Shown here: positions 1 to 8,656 of the stretch, piece after piece
Layout of the letters: every line of letters begins with the position of its first letter
How positions within the stretch are numbered: position 1 is the first letter of the stretch
Source of the DNA: Verrucomicrobiota bacterium
GTDB taxonomy: Bacteria; Verrucomicrobiota; Verrucomicrobiia; Limisphaerales; UBA11358
Assembly (NCBI GenBank): GCA_021323835.1
Contig: JAJPKI010000336.1
Coordinates: 1-26,245, forward strand
Direction: 5' to 3'
DNA length: 26,245 bases
Translations under genes and position numbers: made by a program
Notes under the pieces: generated by a model
The model's database searches: none
The model's input: only the letters and a program-made list of their open reading frames with translations
What the model was told of the DNA's origin: nothing

Positions 1-1
1 G

Positions 2-235
2 AAGGACGGCGAACCGAAAATTTCGTGGCTGATGATTAAATCGGAAGCAGATGCGAAACCCATTTCCGCGCGCGCAGACGATAAATCCGCGAAGTCCGGC
101 AAGACGATGAAACAAATTGCGGGCGCCAATGGAAAAGTTTGGCCATCGAACAAAAAATCTTCTTCGAGCGCGGGGAGTTCGACAAATTCGTTGAAAGAAA
201 AAATTCGGGCGATTAAGGCAAAGGCCAAAAAATAA
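2..235 (+). CDS. LigD-type 3'-phosphoesterase domain protein (3' end only)
   Basis: The first complete codon is at base 2 and the frame stays open to TAA at 233-235, so this is the C-terminal 77 residues of a gene that starts before the window. The fragment contains WLMIKSEAD, then D-x-x-S-x-x-SGKTMKQIAG and VWPSNKK, followed by a lysine/serine-rich tail. This W-L-I-K ... SG-(K/R)-T-M-x-x-I-A pattern is typical of the end of the LigD 3'-phosphoesterase (PE) domain, which trims 3' ends in bacterial non-homologous end joining. The catalytic residues would lie upstream and cannot be seen. The link is strengthened by a LigD-type ligase and a LigD-type polymerase elsewhere in the window. The basic tail is low complexity and may bind DNA (inference). 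Confidence 0.75.
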   Translation, partial: KDGEPKISWLMIKSEADAKPISARADDKSAKSGKTMKQIAGANGKVWPSNKKSSSSAGSSTNSLKEKIRAIKAKAKK

Positions 236-261
236 CCGCCGCAAGATTTTTCCTGCGGCGG
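236..261. terminator. Bidirectional Rho-independent terminator
   Basis: A perfect 8-bp stem (CCGCCGCA / TGCGGCGG) closes a 10-nt loop directly after the stop codon of the phosphoesterase gene. A T-rich stretch follows on the plus strand. On the minus strand the stem is followed by the complement of the A-run at 226-235, so it can also end the large convergent gene. Confidence 0.8.
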
Positions 262-282
262 TGTTCCGACATTTTATTTTAA

Positions 283-3200
283 CTACGGCTGACGCAGGAT
301 GTAATACAGCGACGCGTTGGTCGGGACGGAATTGGTGAACGAATAATTTCCAGAACCGGCCGGATTTTCAATGGCTGCTCCAATAACCGGCCAATTTGCC
401 AGAGGCGCGGCGACATTATTGGTCGCGAGCACCGAATAGCTCAAGCCGGTGATATTGGTGAAGGCAAACACAATTTTGCCGTTACTGAATTGCACGCCGC
501 GCAGCGTGGAACGAATCGGCGCAGGAATATTAAATGACGAGCTGGTCACCACTGGCAATCCACTCGCTGTGAACGAAATCGTCGCACCAATGACAGAATT
601 GGTGCTGAACGCGGTCAGGTTTGTGAACGTGCTCACGCCGAGAATCGGGTTCACCGCAGTTGACCCGCCCAAAGTCCACGTCGTTTGCACTGCAGCGGCG
701 GCGATGTTAAGCACGCTGTTGGTGACGACGTTTCCAAATGCATCTTCGATTTTGACAACGGGCTGATTGGTCAACGCGCCGCCGTCGCCGAGCGGAGATT
801 TTGGTTGAGTGGTGATGACCAATTGCGTCGCCGGTCCGAAGGTCAGCGTTTGCACGATGGAATTGGTGCTGTAACCGTTGGCGCTAATGACGATAGTTTT
901 TGCGCCGGTGGTTTGCAACAACGCCGATTGCGACGCGTCGAAAACAATTTTACCGGAAACATTCGTGGAATAGGCAGCAACTGGTAACAGCGAACCGTTC
1001 ACGGTGATGCCGGTGATATTGTTACGCCACAGCGGGTCATCAGGAGTATTCGTGATGCTGAATGTGCCGCCGACCGAAGCGGTTGTTTGAGGCGTGAGAA
1101 TTGGCGGCGGAGTAAGCCAAGCCGTGTTGCCATCTGCCCTTGGCACGAAGGTTAGACCAATAACGGTGGTGCCGGCAGGCGCAGTGTAAATGGTATTCGT
1201 AGTAATGATGTTGATTGAACCCATGATGCTGGAGTCGGTCACACGAATGATGCTATTTGCGGCGCCAGAACCATTGGCGTAATAGAGATAAACTCCGCCG
1301 TTACCGTTGGTGGTGGCAAAGAGAGAATTGGCATTATCTGTATTCGTCCACGATCCGAGCGAGTTCCAGGAATCGTCAGGGTTCCTTGAAAATTTATTGA
1401 TGACTGTGCTCGCTCCATTTGTTCCTCCATTTTGGTCAACAGTATAGAGAGTGGCAAATGAAGCGGGGTCGCTGCTGCCGTTGGTGGACAGCATGTAAAA
1501 GTCCACAACCAATGGATCCGGCGGCGGTGTTGCAGAGGTGGTGTTCCAAGGTCCGTCATTGCCGGAATCGAAATAATCCAATTGTCCGACATTGCCGTTA
1601 TTGAATTGAAAGACCGTCGGGCTTGGCAAATTGGCGACAACTTTTTCTGTCAGCGACCATGCGCTGCCGCCAAATGACCGGACACAATAATTGTTTTGCT
1701 CATAGACATTAACGCTTTCAGTGCCACCGTTGACATATAATCCGCCTTTGTCATCAATCAGGAAGTTAATGTTGTCCGGGCTGCATGCCGCGCGAATCGA
1801 ACTGCCGCCAAGCGAATTGGAAACATACTTGCCCTTCTTGGCGAACTTATTAGTGTAGTTCATAATTCCCACCGCGCGATTTAAGTTGAAGGTTTCGTCC
1901 ACCGTTGACGAACTGCCATCGTCAAAAGCGCCGAAAACGAGGAACGTGCCGTCGTCGCTCAACGCAAGATGCCCGGTGCCACCCGAAGCAGTCATGCGCA
2001 AGGCATTCGTTCCTGTAGCGGTAATGGGGTTGATGTTCACCGGTTTAGTCTGGCCTGCTGCAGAAGGCTTGACTTCAATTACACTGAACGTTGAATTACC
2101 CGACGCCGTGTCCACTTGAATCGCAGCCAAATTGCCCTGAGTAAATTGGCCAGGTGGCGCGCCAATGATGAAGTTGATTGAATTTGTAACCGAGATAGGA
2201 CCGCCAGAGATGGCAAAATGGATGGCCGCATTGGAAATGGCCGAATTGCCAATGAGAGTTGCCGTCAAATCAGTGAAGGTGCACGAACCGTTGACAATCG
2301 CCTGAACAGTCGCACCGCCCAAAGTCCAGGACGCCGGCGAATTACTTACCGTGGCTGTGACAATCATACTGGCGTAGGGGTTGGTTGTGCCGTTGCCGTA
2401 TTGGTCAGTAACCGCAAAAGAAGGATTTGCGGTCAGCGTGCCGCCGCTGGCCGTAGGTCCGGCTAATTGGCTGTAGGCTAGTTTCGTTGCCACACCCGGC
2501 GCGACGAACTGGATAACTTTGGCAGAAGTATAGTTGGTGGCATTAATGACAATGTTGTCAAATCCAGCCACGTCTAACACAAATGGATTCGTGGATGGAG
2601 GAGCGGGATTAAATATAATGTTGGACACAGTCACAGTGTAAGCCGTATTTGTCAGTTTAACGCCATTGACAAAGATGCTGCTGATGTTTGTGTGCCAACC
2701 TACGTTGTTATTAGCTATACTCTCGCTAAATGTATTGGTAAATGGATGATCTACGGTAGCTGCAGGGTCATTGGTGAGGGCTGGAGCAATTTGCCCGTTA
2801 AACTGGCCGTTTACTGAGACATTGTCTATGCGGGCGTTGCCGGAATTGTTGTTATAAGGCTGGTGCAGGAAATTCACGCATTGTCCATTTTGCGCAGCAT
2901 TCACAATTCGAAAAGCGAAATTAGGATTATTGGCCACACCGGGAACGCCTGTGAAATCAACGCTCATGTAGTTATAAAAAAGCGAACCAATAGTGTTATC
3001 CATGAACACGCCGTTCACAATGTCGGAACTATAACCTTGCGACTCGGATGCACCTGCTGGAGTATTACTCTGGATGAGCGTAGGATTGGAACTGCAAGCC
3101 AAATTCGCCGCGTTCGTCGTAGTCCAACCGTTGGTGGTATAAAGCACGCACATTCTCGCTTCACCTTGGGTCGTGAAAAACAAATCAAATGTCACAATGA

Positions 3201-4257
3201 TGTTAGTATAATTAACGGTGCTGACATCAAACTCGGCTCCTTGACTACCGATAGGCTGCGTGGATAACCAGCCATTGCCCGGTTGCCCGCGCAGACGCCA
3301 GACATTTGCTCCGGCACTTCCGGTTGAACTATAAGGCCCGGGACTTGCGCTGGCCACATCCGCATCGTTGGTGCTGTTGTTCGGTGTAAATGTAGAAGAA
3401 ATCAAAGGGTTGGCAGGTGTGCCAAAGCCAATGCAGGTGGCAATCGCCATGTTGTTGGAAATGGATGGAATCGGTTTGTTGATGTGTTTGGCAATGGTGA
3501 TGTTATCAAACGGCCAGTATGCCACGGTGTCGAAAGAAACACCCTGAAGACTGACGTTATCCAAAGTCCAGTCGCCATTGTTGGAGCTATTGTAGCTTGC
3601 ACCGGTCACATCGAGACAGTTCGTGCCTGTAGCGGCATTTACAATGCGGAAAACAAAATTGGGGTCATTCGCAACGCCCGGAACGCCGGTTAAATCAACC
3701 GTCACTCCATTATTCCAACCAGCCGCAGCGCTGTTTGTGAGAATTAAATACGAAACATTTGTCACAATTCCAATTGCCGGATTTGTGTTGGTGGCAAGTA
3801 TGCCCGCTGTTCCAGCCGACGTGATATTGGCATTCTGCCAGAAAATGCCGTCTTGCGAATATTGAACGAGCAACGCGGCTTCCGAACCCGGCTTGGCATA
3901 AACATCGAAAGAAATGTGAATTTGGTAATAACCCAACGTGCTGCCGGCGAATTTAGCGCCCTGCACGCCAATTGCTGAATTTGTAGTCCAACCGACGGTT
4001 GCGCCTCCAGTGTTGCCCACGCTCCATGCATTGGCGCCGCCTGTAGAACTGCCGGCCTGCGATACAATTTTTGGGCTGCTGCTTCCGCCAAATCCAAGGG
4101 CTGTCGCCGAGCCAAATCCAGCCGAGGCTGATGGATTGGCGCTCGTCCCGATGGCAATGTTATCGAAATTCCAAGCGGTGAGTGTAGTCGCAGCTTTCAT
4201 TCCTGAAATAGAAGTCAGAAGCGCTGACGCAATGCAGACGATATTTTTTATTTTCAT
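283..4257 (-). CDS. Large modular secreted protein with duplicated N-terminal domain and Ig-like repeats
   Basis: I place the start at the ATG at 4257 (1324 residues), because it begins a clean signal peptide (MKIKNIVC...SISGMKA, cleavage near residue 22). The frame is open 72 codons further upstream without a signal. After the signal come two related domains, residues about 24-239 and 245-485, both ending in D-(L/F)-TGVPGVAN-(D/N)-PNF and FRIVNAA. Next are an Ig-like/DUF1533-type segment with INVNG-like strands, a Ser/Thr-rich middle that resembles a beta-propeller, and a second Ig-like pair. The last 60 or so residues have the FAFTN...YSVLATNN...NYSFTNSVP...YYILRQP pattern, a C-terminal tail type common on Verrucomicrobiota exported proteins. 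The role is unknown; surface adhesion or carbohydrate binding is a guess. It converges on the terminator at 236-261. Confidence 0.75.
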   Translation of the reverse strand: MKIKNIVCIASALLTSISGMKAATTLTAWNFDNIAIGTSANPSASAGFGSATALGFGGSSSPKIVSQAGSSTGGANAWSVGNTGGATVGWTTNSAIGVQGAKFAGSTLGYYQIHISFDVYAKPGSEAALLVQYSQDGIFWQNANITSAGTAGILATNTNPAIGIVTNVSYLILTNSAAAGWNNGVTVDLTGVPGVANDPNFVFRIVNAATGTNCLDVTGASYNSSNNGDWTLDNVSLQGVSFDTVAYWPFDNITIAKHINKPIPSISNNMAIATCIGFGTPANPLISSTFTPNNSTNDADVASASPGPYSSTGSAGANVWRLRGQPGNGWLSTQPIGSQGAEFDVSTVNYTNIIVTFDLFFTTQGEARMCVLYTTNGWTTTNAANLACSSNPTLIQSNTPAGASESQGYSSDIVNGVFMDNTIGSLFYNYMSVDFTGVPGVANNPNFAFRIVNAAQNGQCVNFLHQPYNNNSGNARIDNVSVNGQFNGQIAPALTNDPAATVDHPFTNTFSESIANNNVGWHTNISSIFVNGVKLTNTAYTVTVSNIIFNPAPPSTNPFVLDVAGFDNIVINATNYTSAKVIQFVAPGVATKLAYSQLAGPTASGGTLTANPSFAVTDQYGNGTTNPYASMIVTATVSNSPASWTLGGATVQAIVNGSCTFTDLTATLIGNSAISNAAIHFAISGGPISVTNSINFIIGAPPGQFTQGNLAAIQVDTASGNSTFSVIEVKPSAAGQTKPVNINPITATGTNALRMTASGGTGHLALSDDGTFLVFGAFDDGSSSTVDETFNLNRAVGIMNYTNKFAKKGKYVSNSLGGSSIRAACSPDNINFLIDDKGGLYVNGGTESVNVYEQNNYCVRSFGGSAWSLTEKVVANLPSPTVFQFNNGNVGQLDYFDSGNDGPWNTTSATPPPDPLVVDFYMLSTNGSSDPASFATLYTVDQNGGTNGASTVINKFSRNPDDSWNSLGSWTNTDNANSLFATTNGNGGVYLYYANGSGAANSIIRVTDSSIMGSINIITTNTIYTAPAGTTVIGLTFVPRADGNTAWLTPPPILTPQTTASVGGTFSITNTPDDPLWRNNITGITVNGSLLPVAAYSTNVSGKIVFDASQSALLQTTGAKTIVISANGYSTNSIVQTLTFGPATQLVITTQPKSPLGDGGALTNQPVVKIEDAFGNVVTNSVLNIAAAAVQTTWTLGGSTAVNPILGVSTFTNLTAFSTNSVIGATISFTASGLPVVTSSSFNIPAPIRSTLRGVQFSNGKIVFAFTNITGLSYSVLATNNVAAPLANWPVIGAAIENPAGSGNYSFTNSVPTNASLYYILRQP
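2803..4188 (-). repeat. Tandem duplicated domain inside the large secreted protein
   Basis: The segments 3541-4188 and 2803-3525 encode two diverged copies of one domain of about 215-240 residues. Shared landmarks in order are a W-x-F-D-N start, G-A-N-x-W, a QGA-(K/E)-F turn, an aromatic-rich F-D strand, TGVPGVAN, FRIVNAA and a closing D-N-V-S. The copies have clearly diverged, so the duplication is old. Confidence 0.7.
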
Positions 4258-4613
4258 TTTTTGTGGCGTTTTAATCTTCTTGCTTAAATCCGATGGCAGA
4301 ATTTTTGCCGTGGCAGGATTATCCACTATCAAGTTACAAACAAATGAAGGCCATGTAACAATTAGGCGACATGTTTTACGTCGCCAATTATTCCAGCATT
4401 TCTGCAAAAGATTTTTTGAATTAAAAAACGATTTTTCTAACTTGAGTATAGAGTTCGCATCGCCTTTGCTCATTTATCGCAAATAGTAAAGGCAAAATAG
4501 TAACCCGATTGTCACAATCCAGTCATCCAGTTGTAACGTGGAAGATTCATGATTTCCTTATCTGAAAAGGTATTGAGTAATGGTTTCTAAATTAAAATCT
4601 TAAAACAATTAAA
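4258..4613. promoter_or_regulatory. Divergent intergenic region (356 bp)
   Basis: This gap separates the large secreted-protein gene (minus) from the prepilin-like gene (plus) and must hold the promoters of both. It is AT-rich. It contains a dyad with arms GTTACA (4333-4338) and TGTAAC (4354-4359), and a second with arms GGCGAC (4365-4370) and GTCGCC (4380-4385). They are candidate regulator sites only. I cannot assign a confident -35/-10 pair. An open frame of 72 codons at 4258-4473 on the minus strand looks non-coding. Confidence 0.4.
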
Positions 4614-5588
4614 ATGAATTTGCCTCACAAAAAAGTTTCAGGATTCACGTTGATTGAATTGCTGGTAGTCATTGCCATCATCGCTATTCTGGCCGCAATG
4701 CTGCTGCCCGCGCTGGCCAAGGCAAAAAATCAGGCGCAACAGGCGGTGTGCTTAAGCAATTTAAAGCAGTGGGGACTCGCGGACACAATGTATGTGGATG
4801 AACATGATGACTGTTTTCCGACACCGCGTTATCAAAATTATGCCTCGAGTGCCGACCAAGACAATCCGATATGGGGGGATATTGGCGCCTTTGAATATAC
4901 TCATATTGACCCTGTAACTGGCAAACAAACACCGATAGGAGATGATATTTGGTTTAATTCGTTGCCTCCTTATATCAATACTCAACCTTTGTATGTTTGG
5001 GCCATCGGTCCAAAGAAAGTGCAGTTTAATAATGCTGCGGGTCACAATCTATTCGCCTGCCCGACTGCTTTTGGCCAAGGTGTAGATAGTATCGATAATA
5101 CATCCGCTCAATATGGTAATGCACAATATCATGGCAATATGCAGCCGGGAACACGTCCATTGTTCTCTTACGGTATGAATTCAAAGGGTCCCGCCAACGC
5201 AAACATTACGGCCCAACCTCCTATCGTCAACGTTAAGAAGACAATGGTTGTTCATCCTTCTGCCTACGTTTTATTTTCGGATGATCGCAATCGTTCCATG
5301 GAGCAGCCCTACTATCCTTTCAGTGGGAATCCATCTTCCACCGATAATCAGGTTGACCTGGCTACGCCGCATTCCTACACCACGCGTTTTTCTTCGCGTC
5401 ACGGCAAAGGCGGAAACATCACTTTCAGCGACGGACATTCCGCGCACTTCAAATACGACTACGTCGTTTCCGACGGCACGGCGATTTCTCCATCGGGACC
5501 GACAGCCGGCTCAACCGTCGCCGCTGGTAAAGACCCGGGTCGCGCCGACATCAATTGGGATTACCAAGGATTTCCAGTCATCAATTGA
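4614..5588 (+). CDS. Prepilin-like protein with N-terminal methylation motif and H-x9-DG tail
   Basis: This 324-residue protein opens with a type IV prepilin/pseudopilin leader: a short basic peptide, then G10 followed by FTLIELLVVIAIIAILAAML, cleaved after G10 by a prepilin peptidase, with E at mature position 5. The body is aromatic- and Asn-rich and ends in a C-terminal half containing H-x9-DG (RHGKGGNITFSDGH). This combination defines a family found in many copies in Planctomycetes and Verrucomicrobiota. Its substrate and assembly partners are generally unknown. The ATG at 4614 is preceded by an A-rich stretch rather than a clear Shine-Dalgarno. The PAP2 phosphatase gene follows after 33 nt and may be cotranscribed. 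Confidence 0.85.
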   Translation: MNLPHKKVSGFTLIELLVVIAIIAILAAMLLPALAKAKNQAQQAVCLSNLKQWGLADTMYVDEHDDCFPTPRYQNYASSADQDNPIWGDIGAFEYTHIDPVTGKQTPIGDDIWFNSLPPYINTQPLYVWAIGPKKVQFNNAAGHNLFACPTAFGQGVDSIDNTSAQYGNAQYHGNMQPGTRPLFSYGMNSKGPANANITAQPPIVNVKKTMVVHPSAYVLFSDDRNRSMEQPYYPFSGNPSSTDNQVDLATPHSYTTRFSSRHGKGGNITFSDGHSAHFKYDYVVSDGTAISPSGPTAGSTVAAGKDPGRADINWDYQGFPVIN

Positions 5589-5621
5589 ATTTCAGTCTGC
5601 TAATCCGCTATTATTCATCGC

Positions 5622-6368
5622 ATGAAATCTAAACTTCGTATTCTGTCGTTATTTTTTAGCGCAATTGTATTGTGCGCACGCACGCCGGTTTGCGTAGCCG
5701 ACGACACAATGATGCAAACCAATGCGCCGGTCAAAGCCGAGCTGCATTTTCTTAAAGAAGGAAAACCGGACTTCGCCGAGTTGCTCGCGCCGCCTCCTCT
5801 GCCCGATTCGGCAGAACAAGCTGCTGACATGAAAACGGTTCAGGAAGTTTATCACGCAACCGGCAGCAATGATATCGCCGCCGCCTACGGCGAAAAAAAG
5901 TTCAACATTTTCAATTTCACGCCTGCGATTGGCGATTTCTTTCAACCCGGAAAATTTCCGAAGACCGAAAAATTTTTCGACCATGTGCAAACGGATGCGG
6001 AAACCGTGACAGACACGGCGAAAGATTTTTATAAACGTCCGCGTCCTTACACGACCGACCCGACACTTGCGAATGGCAAATTGGAAAAAAGTTTTAGCTA
6101 TCCGAGCGGTCATTCAACAGAGTCCATGGTGCTCGCCCTCGTGCTGGCAGAAGTTTTTCCAGACAAGCACGATGGAATTATTGCCATCGCGCGCAACATT
6201 GGCTGGCATCGCGTCCAAATCGCACGGCATTATCCGACGGACATTTATGCCGGCCGCGTGCTCGCGCAAGCCATCGTGCACCAAATGGAAAAGGACGAAA
6301 AATTTCAGAAAGATTTAGCGGAAGTGAAAGCGGAAATTGTTTCAGCGCAAGCATCCGGGAAAAATTAA
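5622..6368 (+). CDS. PAP2 / class A acid phosphatase family protein, exported
   Basis: This 248-residue protein has a signal peptide (cleavage likely after VCVA, residue 26). All three phosphatase motifs of the PAP2/vanadium-chloroperoxidase superfamily are visible: K134-x6-R141-P142, PSGH at 161-164 and R197-x5-H203-x3-D207. The spacing and the absence of other membrane helices fit soluble periplasmic class A non-specific acid phosphatases (PhoN-like) better than the multi-helix lipid phosphatases. It probably hydrolyses phosphomonoesters outside the cytoplasm, releasing phosphate. It lies between a prepilin-like gene (33 nt) and a DNA ligase gene (45 nt). The substrate is not predictable from sequence. 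Confidence 0.85.
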   Translation: MKSKLRILSLFFSAIVLCARTPVCVADDTMMQTNAPVKAELHFLKEGKPDFAELLAPPPLPDSAEQAADMKTVQEVYHATGSNDIAAAYGEKKFNIFNFTPAIGDFFQPGKFPKTEKFFDHVQTDAETVTDTAKDFYKRPRPYTTDPTLANGKLEKSFSYPSGHSTESMVLALVLAEVFPDKHDGIIAIARNIGWHRVQIARHYPTDIYAGRVLAQAIVHQMEKDEKFQKDLAEVKAEIVSAQASGKN

Positions 6369-6413
6369 ATTCGTAATCTTCAAAAAATTTCCCGGCCTGT
6401 GCTAATTTAAAGC

Positions 6414-7382
6414 ATGGGAGAAATCGCACCGGAATTTGTCGAGCCGATGATGGCGCGGCTACAATCGCATTTGCCCGAAGAATCCGGCTGGGAATTCGAA
6501 ATCAAATTGGACGGCATCCGCGCCATCGGCATCAAAAATGGAAAATCCATCCGGCTTTTTTCACGTCGCCCGCGCGAGCTCACGCAAGATTTTTCCAAAA
6601 TCGCAAATGCGCTCGCCACATTATCGCCGAAGCAATTTGTTGTGGACGGTGAAATTGTTGCGCTCGACGACGAAGGCCGGACGTCATTTCAAATTTTGCA
6701 AAATCGCGGGCAGGAGGAAATCCAAACGCATTTCATTTTGTTCGATTTGATTCAATTGAACGGCAAGAGTTTGATTTCAATTCCGCTCGCGGAACGCCGG
6801 GCGCAATTGCAAAAACTTTTGGCCAAAGCGCGCGCGCCGTTGAATTTTTCAGATTCGCTCGACGCGTCGCCGAAAAGGATTTGGGCAGAAATCAAGCGGC
6901 TCGGCCTTGAAGGAATCGTTGCGAAAAAACTCGATTCCCGATATGAACCCGGACGTCGCAGCGGCGCGTGGATAAAAGTCAAAGCACAGAACGAGCAGGA
7001 ATTTGTCATTGGCGGTTACACGTCGCCGCAAGGCAGCCGGAAATTTTTCGGCTCAATTCTCGTCGGCTGTTACGAAGATGGAAAATTGATGTTCGCTTCG
7101 GGCGTCGGCAGCGGCTTCACGCATCGCACGCTGGAAATGCTGTTCAAGCAATTCCAGAAATTGCGGACGGAAAATTGTCCGTTCGCAAATTTGCCGTGGC
7201 GCAAATCGCGCGGCGGATTTTCCATGGCCGACATGCGTCGCGCAACGTGGCTGGAACCGAGACTGGTCTGTCAGGTGAAATTTTTTGAATGGACGCGCGA
7301 CGGTAATTTGCGCCAGCCGGTTTTTCTGGGATTGCGCGAGGACAAACGAGCAACGGAAGTGACCCGGGAAATGTCACGATAA
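6414..7382 (+). CDS. ATP-dependent DNA ligase, LigD ligase-domain type (stand-alone)
   Basis: This 322-residue protein is the nucleotidyltransferase plus OB-fold core of an ATP-dependent ligase. Motif I is E-I-K31-L-D-G-I-R, with K31 the adenylated lysine. Motif III lies around VDGEIVALDD (77-86), motif IV at EGIVAK (166-171) and motif V at W-I-K-V-K (186-190). The OB-fold follows (VIGGYTSPQGS...FFGSILVGCY) and ends after TEVTREMSR, as LigD ligase domains do. There is no fused polymerase or phosphoesterase; those are separate genes in this window. The expected role is sealing double-strand breaks with Ku in non-homologous end joining. No Ku gene is seen here. The start at 6414 fits the usual N-terminus shortly before motif I. 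Confidence 0.9.
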   Translation: MGEIAPEFVEPMMARLQSHLPEESGWEFEIKLDGIRAIGIKNGKSIRLFSRRPRELTQDFSKIANALATLSPKQFVVDGEIVALDDEGRTSFQILQNRGQEEIQTHFILFDLIQLNGKSLISIPLAERRAQLQKLLAKARAPLNFSDSLDASPKRIWAEIKRLGLEGIVAKKLDSRYEPGRRSGAWIKVKAQNEQEFVIGGYTSPQGSRKFFGSILVGCYEDGKLMFASGVGSGFTHRTLEMLFKQFQKLRTENCPFANLPWRKSRGGFSMADMRRATWLEPRLVCQVKFFEWTRDGNLRQPVFLGLREDKRATEVTREMSR

Positions 7383-7395
7383 TTTTTCAAAGTTG

Positions 7396-7426
7396 TTGCA
7401 ATCGCAATCGAAATTTGTATTATAAT
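7396..7426 (+). promoter_or_regulatory. Candidate sigma-70-type promoter for the DUF3892 gene
   Basis: TTGCAA at 7396-7401 is followed by TATTAT at 7418-7423 (16-nt spacer), which overlaps a TATAAT at 7421-7426 (19-nt spacer). The site lies 25-50 nt before the ATG at 7451 and just after the ligase stop codon, so the small gene probably has its own promoter. Confidence 0.4.
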
Positions 7427-7450
7427 CGCAACCAGAAAACCATACGACTT

Positions 7451-7756
7451 ATGGCTATCCTTTTAAAAGTTGAATGGGTTAACATGGATGACAGTGTTCG
7501 GCACATCGGTGGCAGTTCGAAAAAATGCGAATGGCAACATAGCGTCGAGCAGGCTATTCGTTACATCGAGCATGATGAATTCGTCTATTATTTCAATGAA
7601 AATGCGCAAATGCTGAAATTGGAAGTGGGCGTTTCCACGGACGGTCGAAAATATCTAAAAACTTCTGCCGACGACAGCATTCCCGTTCATCTGCTGAATC
7701 TTCCCGCGCGGTCAACCCATCCTTTCCGCGACGAGAACGTGCCAAGCCGCTCATAA
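7451..7756 (+). CDS. DUF3892 family small protein
   Basis: The ATG at 7451 gives 101 residues starting MAILLKVEWVNMDDSVRHIGG. An upstream in-frame start at 7415 would put the promoter-like TATAAT inside the gene, so I prefer the shorter form. The pattern fits DUF3892: a short beta-rich N-terminus ending in HIGG, a central segment in which the family alternates helix and FYV-like strand (here EQAIRYIEHDEFVYYF), and the C-terminal G-R-K-Y-L-K-T-x-A-D followed by LLNLP. The molecular function of DUF3892 is unknown. It converges on the primase-polymerase gene with the two stop codons directly adjacent (7751-7756) and no room for a terminator. Confidence 0.7.
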   Translation: MAILLKVEWVNMDDSVRHIGGSSKKCEWQHSVEQAIRYIEHDEFVYYFNENAQMLKLEVGVSTDGRKYLKTSADDSIPVHLLNLPARSTHPFRDENVPSRS

Positions 7757-8656
7757 AATTTTCGGCAATTTTTGTTTCAGTTTCAAAACCGGCCCGAACA
7801 AATCGCCGAATTTTTTTACACGCGCCAGAACTTCGCCGGCTTCAAACGATAATTTAATTTTCCGTTTCAGCGCGTCCTCAACTTCGCTCCATTTCAGCGG
7901 CGTGGAAACAGTTGGCTTATCTTTTGCGCGCAGCGAATAAACGCACACAGTTGTTTTGTGGTCGTCATTCTGGCTCCAATCAATGAAAATTTTGCCTTTG
8001 CGCAATCGCTTCGCCATTTGCGAAACAATTTTGGCCGGATGCTGTTTCTCAAAATTCATCGCCACGGCGCGCGCAAAATTTTTTGTTTCATCGAAGGTGA
8101 CTTTGGAATTCAGCGGCACGTAAATCTGCAATCCTTTCGAGCCGCTGGTTTTCGGAAAGCACTGCAATTTCAATTGCCCGAAAAAATCGCGCAGTTGAAT
8201 CCCGATTTCCGCGCAATCCAAAATATCCGTGCCCGGCCCGGGGTCCAAGTCGAAAACCATGAACGCCGGCTCGTCCAATTTGTCGCAATGCGCGAGCGAC
8301 GTGTGCAATTCTAAATCGGCGAGGTTCGCCGCCCAAACGAGCGATGGCAAATCGTTCGCGAGACAGTAATTGATTTCGGCGTTGTTGCGCTCGCTCCAAA
8401 CCGCAGCGGTCTTGACCCATTTCGGTCGATAGACCGGACATTTTTTTTCGTAAAAAAATTCGCCTTCGACGCCGTTGGGATAACGCTTGAGCGTCAGCGC
8501 GCGATTTTTCAAATGCGGCAGCAGCGCCGGCGCGATGCGAATGTAATAATCAATGACCTGTCCTTTGGTGAAATTTGCTTTCGGATAAAGCACCTTGTCG
8601 AGATTCGACAAAGGAATTTTCTTTCCGCCGAGCGTGAGCTGTGTTCCGTCGGGCAT
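7751..8656 (-). CDS. LigD-type primase-polymerase (PrimPol) domain protein, stand-alone
   Basis: This 301-residue protein matches the archaeo-eukaryotic-primase-type polymerase domain of LigD along its full length. It starts with LSNLDKVLYP and YY-x-R-I-A-P, has W-A-A-N-L-A-D-L-E-L-H in the middle, the metal-binding FDLDPG with D136 and D138, the SGSKGLQIYVPL motif at 171-182, and FIDWSQND (214-221) followed by KTTVCVYSLRA. It would fill in or template-extend broken ends, or act in gap repair. At residue 177 there is Gln where LigD polymerase domains normally carry His. Its ATG overlaps the stop of the dehydratase gene (TAATG), so it is the last gene of a four-gene operon. Confidence 0.88.
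   Translation of the reverse strand: MPDGTQLTLGGKKIPLSNLDKVLYPKANFTKGQVIDYYIRIAPALLPHLKNRALTLKRYPNGVEGEFFYEKKCPVYRPKWVKTAAVWSERNNAEINYCLANDLPSLVWAANLADLELHTSLAHCDKLDEPAFMVFDLDPGPGTDILDCAEIGIQLRDFFGQLKLQCFPKTSGSKGLQIYVPLNSKVTFDETKNFARAVAMNFEKQHPAKIVSQMAKRLRKGKIFIDWSQNDDHKTTVCVYSLRAKDKPTVSTPLKWSEVEDALKRKIKLSFEAGEVLARVKKFGDLFGPVLKLKQKLPKIL

Noticed and set aside
1239..1640. 133-codon open frame on the minus strand within the large secreted-protein gene
   Set aside because: It lies in a shifted frame of a gene with a signal peptide and coherent domains, and its peptide has no family pattern.
4258..4473. 72-codon N-terminal extension of the large secreted protein
   Set aside because: A normal signal peptide begins at the ATG at 4257; the extension would bury it.
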